64,000 nt of DNA from contig SCUS01000078.1 of NCBI GenBank assembly GCA_004297725.1, forward strand, positions 1 through 64,000, read 5' to 3'. The position numbers and the translations under genes were made by a program. This document shows, in pieces, positions 9,488 through 18,485 of this stretch (its first letter is position 1; every line of letters begins with the position of its first letter). A model generated the notes under the pieces. The model was not told the origin of the DNA, did not search any database, and saw only the letters and a list, made by a program, of their open reading frames with translations. The stretch comes from Myxococcaceae bacterium. GTDB taxonomy: Bacteria > Myxococcota_A > Polyangia > Polyangiales > Ga0077539.

Positions 9488-11337
9488 TCTCTCGCGACCT
9501 GGCGACTGCCCCGCGAGCCCCGCGTGGCGCACGGTGTCCCAACTGCGGCGATGTGCTCCCCCCGGGGGCGCTGCGCTGCGAGCGCGACGGCTGGCTCTAT
9601 AGCGACGTGCTCGACCCCTTCGTAGGCGCCACCCTCGCGGGGCGCTACCGGGTCATCGCCCGCCTCGGCCGGGGGGGCATGTCGAGCGTCTACCTGGCGC
9701 GGCACCTGATGATCGACCGGCTCGCGGCGGTGAAGGTGCTCCGTGCCGACCTGAGCCGCGACCCGGTGCACCGCGATCGGTTTCTCCGCGAGGCGCGCGC
9801 GGTCAACCGCATCCAGCACGAGAACGTCATCGACATCACCGACTACGGCGAGACCTCCGAGGGGCTCGTCTACCTGGTGATGGAGTACGTCCCGGGAGAG
9901 AGCCTCCTCGCGGCCATCGCGCGGGGGCCGCTCGCGCTCCGCCGGTCGCTCGACATCGCGCGGCAGATCGCCTCCGGCCTCGCCCGGGCGCACCAGATGG
10001 AGGTCATCCACCGCGACCTCAAGCCCGACAACGTGCTGCTCATCCCGAGGGACGACCGCCGCGACCAGGTGAAGCTCCTCGACTTCGGCATCGCGAAGCT
10101 CCTCGACCAGCCCTCGCTCACCCTCTCCAACAAGGTCTTCGGGACGCCCGGGTACATCGCCCCGGAGTACGCGACCGGCGGGGCCATCACGCCGCGCACC
10201 GACCTCTACTCGCTGGGCGTCGTGCTCTACGAGATGGTCACCGGCGCCCTGCCCTTCGAGGTCGAGCACCTCGGCGAGCTGATGCTCAAGCACGTGATGG
10301 AGGCGCCCATCCCTCCGAGGGCGCGGCTGCCCTCCATCCCCGAGCCCATCGAGCGCTTCGTCCTGCGGTGCCTCGAGAAGCTGCCCGAGCGACGGTTCCA
10401 GAACGCCTTCGAGCTCATCGAGCAGATCGACGTGCTGCGCCGCGACCTCTCCGGCGACCCGGTGCTCGACGCGCTTCCACCGCCGAGGGAGCCCGCGGCG
10501 GTGATGGGCTGGACGCCGACGATCGACGTCCCCGGCCTCGACGCCAACGCCGTCGACGAGGGCCCCACGCGGGTGCGCAGCTCGCTCGTCCCGATGCCCA
10601 TGGCGCCGACGATTCCGGTGCGGGCGAGCTCGCCCAACGACCTGCTCAACATCCCGCGAGGCGGCACCGGGGTCGGCGGCGTGCTCGACATCCCGGCGCC
10701 CGAGCGCGTCGACCCCGTGGAGCGCCCTCGGACCTGGCGGCACTTCATCGACTCGGTGACCTCGCGTCTCGCGGCGGTGTTCTGGGGCGACCACCCCGCG
10801 GAGGTGAAGGCCCGCCTCGGCGCGATGCACTCGCGGGTCGCCGCCATGGACGTCGCCGTGACGCAGCTCGAGATCGACCGGGTGCGCGCCCTCGGGGTCG
10901 AGGCCCGCGCGCGCGAGCTGCGCATCGACCATGGCAACGCCATCGACGCCCTGGCGGCGGCGCTGACCCAGCAGGGGCGCGAGCGCGACGACTCGGCCTC
11001 GAGGCGCGCGGAGCTGCTGCGGCGGCGAGAGCAGCTTCGGCGCGAGTCGGTGCCGGGGGCCGCGGCGATGGGGGCGTCCGACGCGATCCTGTGGGAGCTG
11101 GCCGCCTGCGAGGAGACGCTGCGCGAGCAGGTGGCCGCCTGCGAAGGGTTGGAGTCGCAGCTCCACGACATCGAGTCGCAGCTCACCCAGGAGGAGCGCA
11201 CGCTCGCGGTCGAGCTCGACGCGCTCATCCGGCAGCTCAGCGAGGCGCTCGAATCGATCGACTCCCTCGACTCGGCGCTGCGGGCCGACGTGCTCGACCT
11301 CGATGCCATGGTCGGCGCAAAGGCTGTCGACCGTTGA
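9484..11337 (+). CDS. Ser/Thr protein kinase with N-terminal zinc ribbon and C-terminal coiled coil
   Basis: 617 aa from GTG 9484, which overlaps the rhodanese stop (GTGA). A treble-cysteine/zinc-ribbon-like segment CPNCGDVLPPGALRC lies at residues about 18-32. The kinase domain spans about residues 50-310: glycine loop LGRGGMSSVY, Lys in AAVKVL, catalytic HRDLKPDN, DFG in LLDFGIAKLL, and GTPGYIAPEYA. No transmembrane helix is evident, unlike PknB-type receptors. The last about 180 residues form a long Glu/Arg/Leu-rich coiled coil. It is a likely cytoplasmic signalling kinase, target unknown. A PEGA protein follows 33 nt downstream. Confidence 0.92.
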   Translation: MISRDLATAPRAPRGARCPNCGDVLPPGALRCERDGWLYSDVLDPFVGATLAGRYRVIARLGRGGMSSVYLARHLMIDRLAAVKVLRADLSRDPVHRDRFLREARAVNRIQHENVIDITDYGETSEGLVYLVMEYVPGESLLAAIARGPLALRRSLDIARQIASGLARAHQMEVIHRDLKPDNVLLIPRDDRRDQVKLLDFGIAKLLDQPSLTLSNKVFGTPGYIAPEYATGGAITPRTDLYSLGVVLYEMVTGALPFEVEHLGELMLKHVMEAPIPPRARLPSIPEPIERFVLRCLEKLPERRFQNAFELIEQIDVLRRDLSGDPVLDALPPPREPAAVMGWTPTIDVPGLDANAVDEGPTRVRSSLVPMPMAPTIPVRASSPNDLLNIPRGGTGVGGVLDIPAPERVDPVERPRTWRHFIDSVTSRLAAVFWGDHPAEVKARLGAMHSRVAAMDVAVTQLEIDRVRALGVEARARELRIDHGNAIDALAAALTQQGRERDDSASRRAELLRRREQLRRESVPGAAAMGASDAILWELAACEETLREQVAACEGLESQLHDIESQLTQEERTLAVELDALIRQLSEALESIDSLDSALRADVLDLDAMVGAKAVDR

Positions 11338-11370
11338 ACACGGCGCTCGGGCTGAGGTAGGGTCCCGCCG

Positions 11371-12360
11371 ATGTCGACCCGACGCAGGCAATGGATGTGG
11401 ATGCTCCCGGCCGTGGTCGCAGCGATCGGCGTGGCGTCGCCCGCGCAGGCCCAGCAGCAGCCCACGGCCCCCGCCACCACCACCGCCGCGGCGACCCCTG
11501 CCACCGCCGAGGTGCTGGCCGAGGCGCGACGGGCCTACGGAGAGGGCACCGAGCACTTCAACGCAGGCCGCTTCGCCGAGGCCCTCGCCTCCTTCGAGCG
11601 GGCCTTCGCGCTGCGCGCCAACCCGGTGGTGCTCAAGCCCATCGCGGAGTGCCACGAGCGGCTCGGCCACGTGCCCGAGGCCATCGCCGCGCTCGAGCGC
11701 TACCTCCGCGAGCTGCCGACGGCGGCCGACCACGCGCAGCTCGAGGCGCGCCTCGCCACGCTCCGGCAGCGGCCCGCGAGGGTGAGCGTCAGCAGCACGC
11801 CCGACGGCGCGCAGATCGTGGTCGATGGAGAGTCCCGCCCGCAGCGCACGCCCGCGGACGTCGACGTCCCACCGGGGCATCACCGCATCTCCGCGAACCT
11901 CTCGGGCTACCGCGCGACCGAGCGCGAGGTCGAGACCAGCCCCGGCGTACCGCTCTCCGTGGGCGTGACGCTCGAGCGCGAGGGGGCCTCCGGCGTGACG
12001 CCTGTTCCGCCGGACGGGGTGACGCCGCCGCCGCCCGTGACGGGGCGACGGGTGAGCTCGGCGGTGTGGGTCGCGACCGCGGTGGCGGGCGCCGCCGCCG
12101 TGGCGGGCACGGTGTTCGGGATCATGGCCTTGTCCGACGCCAACGACTACGAGACGGCGCCGACGCAGGATCTCCTCGACCGGGGACAGCGCAACGCGTT
12201 GCTCTCGGACGTGAGCTTCGCGGCGTCGGTGCTCTCCGCGGGCGTGGCGGTGGTGGTGTACTTCGCGGATCGCGGACGCACCGAGTCGGCGGCGACGCCG
12301 GCGGCGACGAGCAGCGCACGGTTGCAGTTCACGGGCACCGGCGTTCGAGTGACGTTCTGA
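11371..12360 (+). CDS. Exported TPR/PEGA-domain protein
   Basis: 329 aa. A signal peptide ends near ASPAQAQ. Residues about 45-120 form TPR-like helices (YGEGTEHFNAGRFAEALASF). A PEGA domain follows at about 133-195 (VSSTPDGAQIVVDG, TPADVDVPPGHHRI, ANLSGYR), a surface beta-domain common in Myxococcota. Two hydrophobic segments near the C-terminus (AVWVATAVAGAAAVAGTVFG and a second at about 285-305) may anchor it in the membrane. It follows the kinase closely, which fits a kinase-linked envelope function, but that is inference. Confidence 0.82.
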   Translation: MSTRRRQWMWMLPAVVAAIGVASPAQAQQQPTAPATTTAAATPATAEVLAEARRAYGEGTEHFNAGRFAEALASFERAFALRANPVVLKPIAECHERLGHVPEAIAALERYLRELPTAADHAQLEARLATLRQRPARVSVSSTPDGAQIVVDGESRPQRTPADVDVPPGHHRISANLSGYRATEREVETSPGVPLSVGVTLEREGASGVTPVPPDGVTPPPPVTGRRVSSAVWVATAVAGAAAVAGTVFGIMALSDANDYETAPTQDLLDRGQRNALLSDVSFAASVLSAGVAVVVYFADRGRTESAATPAATSSARLQFTGTGVRVTF

Positions 12361-12375
12361 CGGAGGCGCGAAGAC

Positions 12376-12975
12376 GTGCGACGACGACTGCCGTGGGTGA
12401 TGGCTCTGCTGGGAATGGCGAACGTGCTCGGCTGCGAGCTGATCGCGACCTTCGATGAGGGACGACTCGATGGGGGCATCGACGCGGGGGTGATCGACAG
12501 CGGGGTCCTCGACGCGGGCGTTGACGCCGGCACCGACGTGGGCGCCGCCGATCGGCCGACGGACACCGGCGAGGTGGACAGCGGCGTGGTCGACGCCGGC
12601 GCCGCCGACGTGGTCGACGCCGCGACGACCGACACCGGGCCGACCGACGCCGGGCCGACCGACGCCGGGCCGACCGACGCCGGGCCGATGGACGCCGGGC
12701 CGATGGACACCGGACCTGCGGACACCGGACCCATGGACACCGGACCTGCGGACACCGGACCTGCGGATACAGGTCCCGAAGACACGGGCCCTGCGGACAC
12801 GGGCCCTGCGGACACGGGCCCTGCGGACACGGGTCCCGAAGACACCGGACCGGCTGACTCGGGACCCGCCGATGCGGGCTCCAAGGACAGCGGCCCCGCG
12901 GACACAGGGCCGGCGGATGCGGGCACCGAGGACGGTGGCCCTTCCGACGGGGGCGCCGAAGACGCGGCGGACTGA
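12376..12975 (+). CDS. Lipoprotein built largely from xDxGP pentapeptide repeats
   Basis: 199 aa from a GTG. The signal ends at lipobox VLGC (Cys20). Residues 25-84 are DxG-rich spacer and residues 85-194 are 22 consecutive five-residue units of the form xDxGP (TDAGP, ADTGP, EDTGP and variants). The chain ends five residues later with no folded domain. The product would be a lipid-anchored, acidic, Pro-rich extended chain. Asp/Gly linkers are frequent in Myxococcota lipoproteins, but they normally lead to a C-terminal domain, which is missing here. It lies 15 nt after the PEGA gene. Confidence 0.75.
   Translation: MRRRLPWVMALLGMANVLGCELIATFDEGRLDGGIDAGVIDSGVLDAGVDAGTDVGAADRPTDTGEVDSGVVDAGAADVVDAATTDTGPTDAGPTDAGPTDAGPMDAGPMDTGPADTGPMDTGPADTGPADTGPEDTGPADTGPADTGPADTGPEDTGPADSGPADAGSKDSGPADTGPADAGTEDGGPSDGGAEDAAD
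12628..12957 (+). repeat. 22-unit 15-bp tandem coding repeat
   Basis: Twenty-two in-frame 15-bp units encoding xDxGP. Sub-blocks are nearly identical at DNA level (for example ACCGACGCCGGGCCG runs at the start and GACACGGGCCCTGCG runs in the middle), so unit number could vary by slippage. Units near the 3' end are more diverged. Confidence 0.9.
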
Positions 12976-13037
12976 GCAACGTTCCCGGCGGTCGCGACGC
13001 TCCGGCGCCTCTGACCGCACCAACCACTGGAGACTGA

Positions 13038-14321
<1,284 letters not shown>

Positions 14322-14337
14322 CTCTCCCTCACGACCG

Positions 14338-15471
14338 CTACGGCCACGGCAGCCCGAGCAGTCGGGCGGCGTTGGCGCCGTACACCTTGCGCAGCACCCC
14401 CTCCGGGAGCCCGACGCCGGAGATGGTCCAGCGCCCCTGGATGGGCGTCGGGTGCTCGAAGCTGCGGTCGTTGGACTCGAAGTAGCGCCAGGTCGAGCGC
14501 CAGAAGCGGGTGATCTCCTCGGGGGTCGGCGGGTGCTCGCCGGTGGAGCCCAGCATCAGGTCGTCGGGCTCGGCGCCCACGCCGAGGTCGGTGCCGAAGA
14601 GCACCCGGTCCTGCCAGCGGATGAAGAAGGCCCGCATGCGCGCGGGGTCGTGGCGACCGAACTCCGGGATGCGCGCGGAGGTGTCGATGAAGTAGTTGGG
14701 CGCGCGAGCCAGCAGCGACTCGACCCGGTCGGGCTCCTCCGCGGCGTTGCCGAAGTGGGCGCCGATGAAGCGCAGCCCGGGGTGCCGCAGCACGCGCCGC
14801 TCGAACTCGTCGAGGATCTCCGTCCAGCGCGGATAGATCGGGTCGGCGAAGCTCCAGGCCGGGTGCGCGCGCAGCTCGTCCCATCGCTCGTTGGCGGGGG
14901 TGTTGGGCTCGAAGAAGGCCCGAGGGTCACCCGAGTGGATGAGCACCACCATGCGCAGCGACGAGGCCCGCTCGAAGATCGGGTCGAGCATCGGGTCGTC
15001 GACGCGCAGCCGGTGACCGCGGCCGTCGCCCGCGCCGAGGCCGAGCACCTTCGGGATCTTCCACCCGCGCACGCCCGCGGCGGCGCACTGCTCCAGCGTG
15101 GCGATGGAGTTCGCGACCCAGCCCTCGGCGCCGGCGCCCCGCCAGTCGATCATGCAGAAGGGGACGATGCGCCCGCCGGACTCGCGCTGCTGCGTGAGCG
15201 CCTCCTCGAGGCCGTGGCCCACCCAGCCGGCGGAGAGGTTGACCGCGTAGCGGATGTTCTGCGCGTCCATGAGCCGCAGCACACGCGCGGTGGCCGTGGG
15301 GTCGAAGTGCGTGTGCACGTCCACCGCGGGGAAGGCCGCGCGGGAGTACGGCGCCGCGGCGGGAGCGCGGGAGACGGCGCGGACGCTGGCGTCGACGGGG
15401 CGCTCGCGGGGGCGGCAGGCGACGAGCGCGAGGCCGAGGAGCAGGAGGCGACGAGCGCGTTTGACAGCCAT
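14338..15471 (-). CDS. Amidohydrolase-2 family lipoprotein
   Basis: 377 aa with lipobox LVAC (Cys19), so probably anchored outside the cytoplasm. The TIM-barrel metal sites are visible: DVHTHFD near the N-terminus, LIHSGD, GAHFGN and FGTDLG. The family (PF04909) includes decarboxylases and lactone hydrolases; the substrate cannot be told from sequence. The C-terminal RKVYGANAARLLGL is typical of the family. It is convergent with eno (16 nt gap) and divergent from the HU-like gene. Confidence 0.85.
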   Translation of the reverse strand: MAVKRARRLLLLGLALVACRPRERPVDASVRAVSRAPAAAPYSRAAFPAVDVHTHFDPTATARVLRLMDAQNIRYAVNLSAGWVGHGLEEALTQQRESGGRIVPFCMIDWRGAGAEGWVANSIATLEQCAAAGVRGWKIPKVLGLGAGDGRGHRLRVDDPMLDPIFERASSLRMVVLIHSGDPRAFFEPNTPANERWDELRAHPAWSFADPIYPRWTEILDEFERRVLRHPGLRFIGAHFGNAAEEPDRVESLLARAPNYFIDTSARIPEFGRHDPARMRAFFIRWQDRVLFGTDLGVGAEPDDLMLGSTGEHPPTPEEITRFWRSTWRYFESNDRSFEHPTPIQGRWTISGVGLPEGVLRKVYGANAARLLGLPWP

Positions 15472-15552
15472 GGGTCGGACAGTACTATCGCGCGGTCGCT
15501 CGCGGAGCGAACTGGCGGGAACTCCAGCGGTGTTGGCGGGACGGAGGGTGCG

Positions 15553-15858
15553 ATGACCAAGTCAGAGCTCATCGAGGTGATCGCGGCGCGTCAGGGCATC
15601 TCCAAGACCCGCGCCGAGCTCGTGGTGAACACCATCTTCGAGTCGATGGCCAACGCGCTGGCGCAGGAGGAGGGCATCGAGATCCGGGGCTTCGGGAGCT
15701 TCTCGATCCGCGAGTACCGGCCGTACCTCGGGCGCAACCCGCGCACCCGGCGGCCGGTGAAGGTCTCCGCCAAGAAGCTGCCGTTCTTCAAGGTCGGCAA
15801 AGACCTGAAGGAGATGGTCAACGAGAGCGCCGCCAAGGGCGTTCCCATCGTGGAGTGA
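15553..15858 (+). CDS. HU/IHF-family DNA-binding protein
   Basis: 101 aa. Typical HU/IHF fold: MTKSELIEVIAARQGISKT, FESMANAL, EIRGFGSFSIREY, GRNPRTRRPVKVSAKKLPFFKVGK. The flexible arm motif GRNPRT is intact. Wording in the arm is closer to IHF-beta-like integration host factor proteins than to HU. It bends DNA as a nucleoid protein. A GGAGGG just upstream (15543-15548) suits ATG 15553. The region between it and the divergent amidohydrolase is only 81 nt. Confidence 0.93.
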   Translation: MTKSELIEVIAARQGISKTRAELVVNTIFESMANALAQEEGIEIRGFGSFSIREYRPYLGRNPRTRRPVKVSAKKLPFFKVGKDLKEMVNESAAKGVPIVE

Positions 15859-15886
15859 GCGCAGAGGGGGGATTGGAGCGGCGGGC

Positions 15887-16294
15887 TCAGCGGCGCCAGG
15901 AGCGGATGAGCCGCACCAGCGCGCTGACCGCCTCGGGGCGGAGGTTCTGACCGAAGGCGGGCATGCGGCCGCGGCCGGCGGTGATCGACGCCGCGAGCTC
16001 GGCGTCGGTGCGGGCGGACTGCAGCGCGCTCGCGGAGAGGTCGGCCGGGCGGAACATCGCCGCCATCGGCCCGTCGCCCCTGCCCTCGTTGCCGTGGCAG
16101 GAGGCGCACTGCGAGCCGAACACCGCGCGGGCGCTGGCGTGCGGGTCGTCGTTGGTGGGCGTCGTGGAGATGGGCGACGAGCTGGTGACGCCGCTGTCGT
16201 GGTCCTCGGGGCGCCACTCGCGCAGGCCCGCCTTGCCGCATGCCGCTGCGAGCAGCAGAGGCAGCGCGAGAGCGATCGTACGGGCACGCACCAT
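15887..16294 (-). CDS. Small c-type cytochrome lipoprotein
   Basis: 135 aa. A signal ends in AAAC (Cys19, lipobox-like). One covalent haem motif CASCH (Cys63-His67) and a downstream axial Met in GRMPAFGQ mark a class I cytochrome c. It would carry electrons on the outer face of the inner membrane or in the periplasm. Its ATG (16294) overlaps the TGA of thiC by one base (TGATG), suggesting coupled translation. The pairing with ThiC is odd, because ThiC is cytoplasmic. The gene is convergent with the HU-like gene. Confidence 0.88.
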   Translation of the reverse strand: MVRARTIALALPLLLAAACGKAGLREWRPEDHDSGVTSSSPISTTPTNDDPHASARAVFGSQCASCHGNEGRGDGPMAAMFRPADLSASALQSARTDAELAASITAGRGRMPAFGQNLRPEAVSALVRLIRSWRR

Positions 16295-17700
16295 CAGGTG
16301 ACCGGCGCCTCGCCCGTGGCGCGAGCCTCGGCGGTGGTCGGGGCCATCGGCAGGCGCGAGCGCTGCACCTCGCTCTTGTTGAACTCCTCCACCACGCGGT
16401 TGATCTTCATCGAGCAGAACTTCGGGCCGCACATGGCGCAGAACTCCGCGCTCTTGAAGTACGCGTCGGGCAGCGTCTCGTCGTGGTACTCGCGCGCCCG
16501 CTCGGGGTCGAGCGAGAGGCGAAACTGCTCGCTCCAGTCGAAGGCGTAGCGGGCCCGCGAGAGGGCGTCGTCGCGGTCGCGCGCGCCGGGCCGGTGGCGG
16601 GCGATGTCCGACGCGTGGGCGGCGATCTTGTAGGCGATGAGGCCGTTGCGCACGTCTTCCGCGTTGGGCAGGCCGAGGTGCTCCTTCGGGGTGACGTAGC
16701 AGAGCATCGAGGCGCCGGAGTAGCCCGCCATCGTCGCGCCGATGGCGCTGGTGATGTGGTCGTAGCCGGGCGCGATGTCGGTCACCAGCGGGCCGAGCAC
16801 GTAGAAGGGCGCCTCGTGGCAGAGCAGGCGCTCCTTCTCGACGTTCATGGCGATCTGGTCGAAGGGCACGTGGCCAGGGCCCTCGATCATCACCTGGACG
16901 TTCTTCTCCCAGGCGCGCTTCGTGAGTTCGCCCAGCACCTTGAGCTCGCCGAACTGCGCGTCGTCGGAGGCGTCGGCGAGGCAGCCGGGGCGCAGCCCGT
17001 CGCCCGCGGAGATGGTCACGTCGTAGCGGGCGCAGATGTCGAGCACCGCGTCCCAGTGAGTGTAGAGCGGGTTCTCCTCGCCCTTCTCGATCATCCACTG
17101 GGCCATGAGCGAGCCGCCGCGCGACACGATGCCCGTGATGCGGTGCTGCACCGTCGGGAGCAGGCCCCGCAGCACGCCGGCGTGCAGCGTCATGTAGTCG
17201 ACGCCCTGCTTCGCCTGGTGCTCGATCATCCCCAGGAAGTCGTCGACGGTCATCTTGGAGATCGACTTCAGGTCCTGCACCACCTGGTAGATGGGCACGG
17301 TGCCGATGGGCACCGGCGAGGCCTTGATGATCTCCGCGCGGATGCCGTCGATGTTGCCGCCCGTGGAGAGGTCCATCACCGTGTCGGCGCCGTACTTCAG
17401 CGACACGTGGAGCTTCGCCAGCTCCTCCTCGACCTTGCTGGTCACGGCGCTGTTGCCGATGTTCGCGTTGACCTTGCACGAGAGCGCGATGCCGATGCCC
17501 ATCGGCTCGAGGTTGGTGTGCGCCACGTTGGCGGGGATCACCAGCCGACCGCGCGCGACCTCGTCACGCACCAGCTCGGGGGAGACACCCTCGCGCTTCG
17601 CCACGTAGGCGATCTCCTCGGTCACCACGCCCGCGCGGGCGTACACCATCTGCGTCTTCACGCGATCGTTCGACCGCCGGGCCACCCACTCGCTTCGCAT
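16294..17700 (-). CDS. thiC: Phosphomethylpyrimidine synthase
   Basis: 468 aa. It converts aminoimidazole ribotide to HMP-P for thiamine synthesis, using a [4Fe-4S] radical SAM mechanism. The C-terminal cluster motif [11 protein letters not shown] is intact, and the body matches ThiC ([23 protein letters not shown]-like block, [45 protein letters not shown]). It lacks the long N-terminal extension of plant and E. coli forms. GAGGAG lies 7 nt before the ATG. I looked for a TPP riboswitch in 17701-17845 and did not find the conserved CUGAGA/ACCUGA pair. Confidence 0.97.
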   Translation of the reverse strand: MRSEWVARRSNDRVKTQMVYARAGVVTEEIAYVAKREGVSPELVRDEVARGRLVIPANVAHTNLEPMGIGIALSCKVNANIGNSAVTSKVEEELAKLHVSLKYGADTVMDLSTGGNIDGIRAEIIKASPVPIGTVPIYQVVQDLKSISKMTVDDFLGMIEHQAKQGVDYMTLHAGVLRGLLPTVQHRITGIVSRGGSLMAQWMIEKGEENPLYTHWDAVLDICARYDVTISAGDGLRPGCLADASDDAQFGELKVLGELTKRAWEKNVQVMIEGPGHVPFDQIAMNVEKERLLCHEAPFYVLGPLVTDIAPGYDHITSAIGATMAGYSGASMLCYVTPKEHLGLPNAEDVRNGLIAYKIAAHASDIARHRPGARDRDDALSRARYAFDWSEQFRLSLDPERAREYHDETLPDAYFKSAEFCAMCGPKFCSMKINRVVEEFNKSEVQRSRLPMAPTTAEARATGEAPVT

Positions 17701-17845
17701 GGTCGCTCCTCAGGTTCTTCGTCTGATGCACCGCCGCCGATGGGATCGGTAGGGCCGCGCGGTTGTTCGCCGCACCGTGTAGTGCACCTTTCCCCCTCTG
17801 GGCAAGACGGACGGCGACCGTGGTATGCCTGTCGGGTCCCCCCCT

Positions 17846-18472
17846 ATGGCCGAACTACCCTACTCCGACGACGCCCTGAGCCTGCTCCGACCCCGCGCCA
17901 AGGTCCTGCTGCGCAAGCGAATGCGCCAGCTCCGGGGCACGCTGCCGGCCGAGGCGAGAAACCGTCGCTCCGCCGCCATCGCCGCCCGGGTGCTCGCCCT
18001 TCCCTGCTGGCAGGCCGCCCGCTCCGTCGCCCTCTACGCCTCGATGCCCGATGAGTTCGACACCCGGGCCCTGCTCGACGACGCCGTCGCCCGGGGCCTC
18101 GACGTCGCGCTGCCGGTGGTGGGCGAAGGGCGGGTGCTCTCCTTCCGCTGGCTGGTGCGCGGCGGGCAGCGCTTTCCCACGGCGGTGTCGGCCTTCGGCA
18201 TCGACGAGCCCACCGAGGAGGCCCCGGAGGTCGACCTCGCGACCCTCGACGTGGTGATCGTCCCGGCGCTCGCGATGGACCCGCGAGGCCACCGGCTGGG
18301 CTTCGGCCGGGCCCTCTATGACAACACCCTCGTGCTCATGACCCGGGCGGCGCGGGTCGCGACGGTGTTCGCCTTCCAGATGATCGCGGAGGTCCCGAAT
18401 GAGGCGCACGACCAGCGAGTGCACTTCATCGTGACCGATGAAGACACCTACCGCGTCGATGACGCGCCCTGA
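17846..18472 (+). CDS. 5-formyltetrahydrofolate cyclo-ligase
   Basis: 208 aa from ATG 17846 (an in-frame ATG at 17825 would add MPVGSPP, which looks unlike family N-termini). It salvages 5-formyl-THF to 5,10-methenyl-THF with ATP. Family marks: K-R-rich helix KVLLRKRMRQLRG, VALYASMPDEFDTRAL, VVIVPALAMDPRGHRLGFG. The usual GGGYYD loop is altered to GRALYD here. The gene starts a plus-strand run with rny and a lipoprotein; fhs, another folate gene, lies just beyond. Confidence 0.9.
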   Translation: MAELPYSDDALSLLRPRAKVLLRKRMRQLRGTLPAEARNRRSAAIAARVLALPCWQAARSVALYASMPDEFDTRALLDDAVARGLDVALPVVGEGRVLSFRWLVRGGQRFPTAVSAFGIDEPTEEAPEVDLATLDVVIVPALAMDPRGHRLGFGRALYDNTLVLMTRAARVATVFAFQMIAEVPNEAHDQRVHFIVTDEDTYRVDDAP

Positions 18473-18485
18473 TGGAGCCCCCACG

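Noticed and set aside
17701-17845. TPP riboswitch ahead of thiC
   Set aside because: ACCTGAGGAG near the ATG looks like the riboswitch end, but it is a Shine-Dalgarno site and no conserved CUGAGA block with pairing stems is present upstream.
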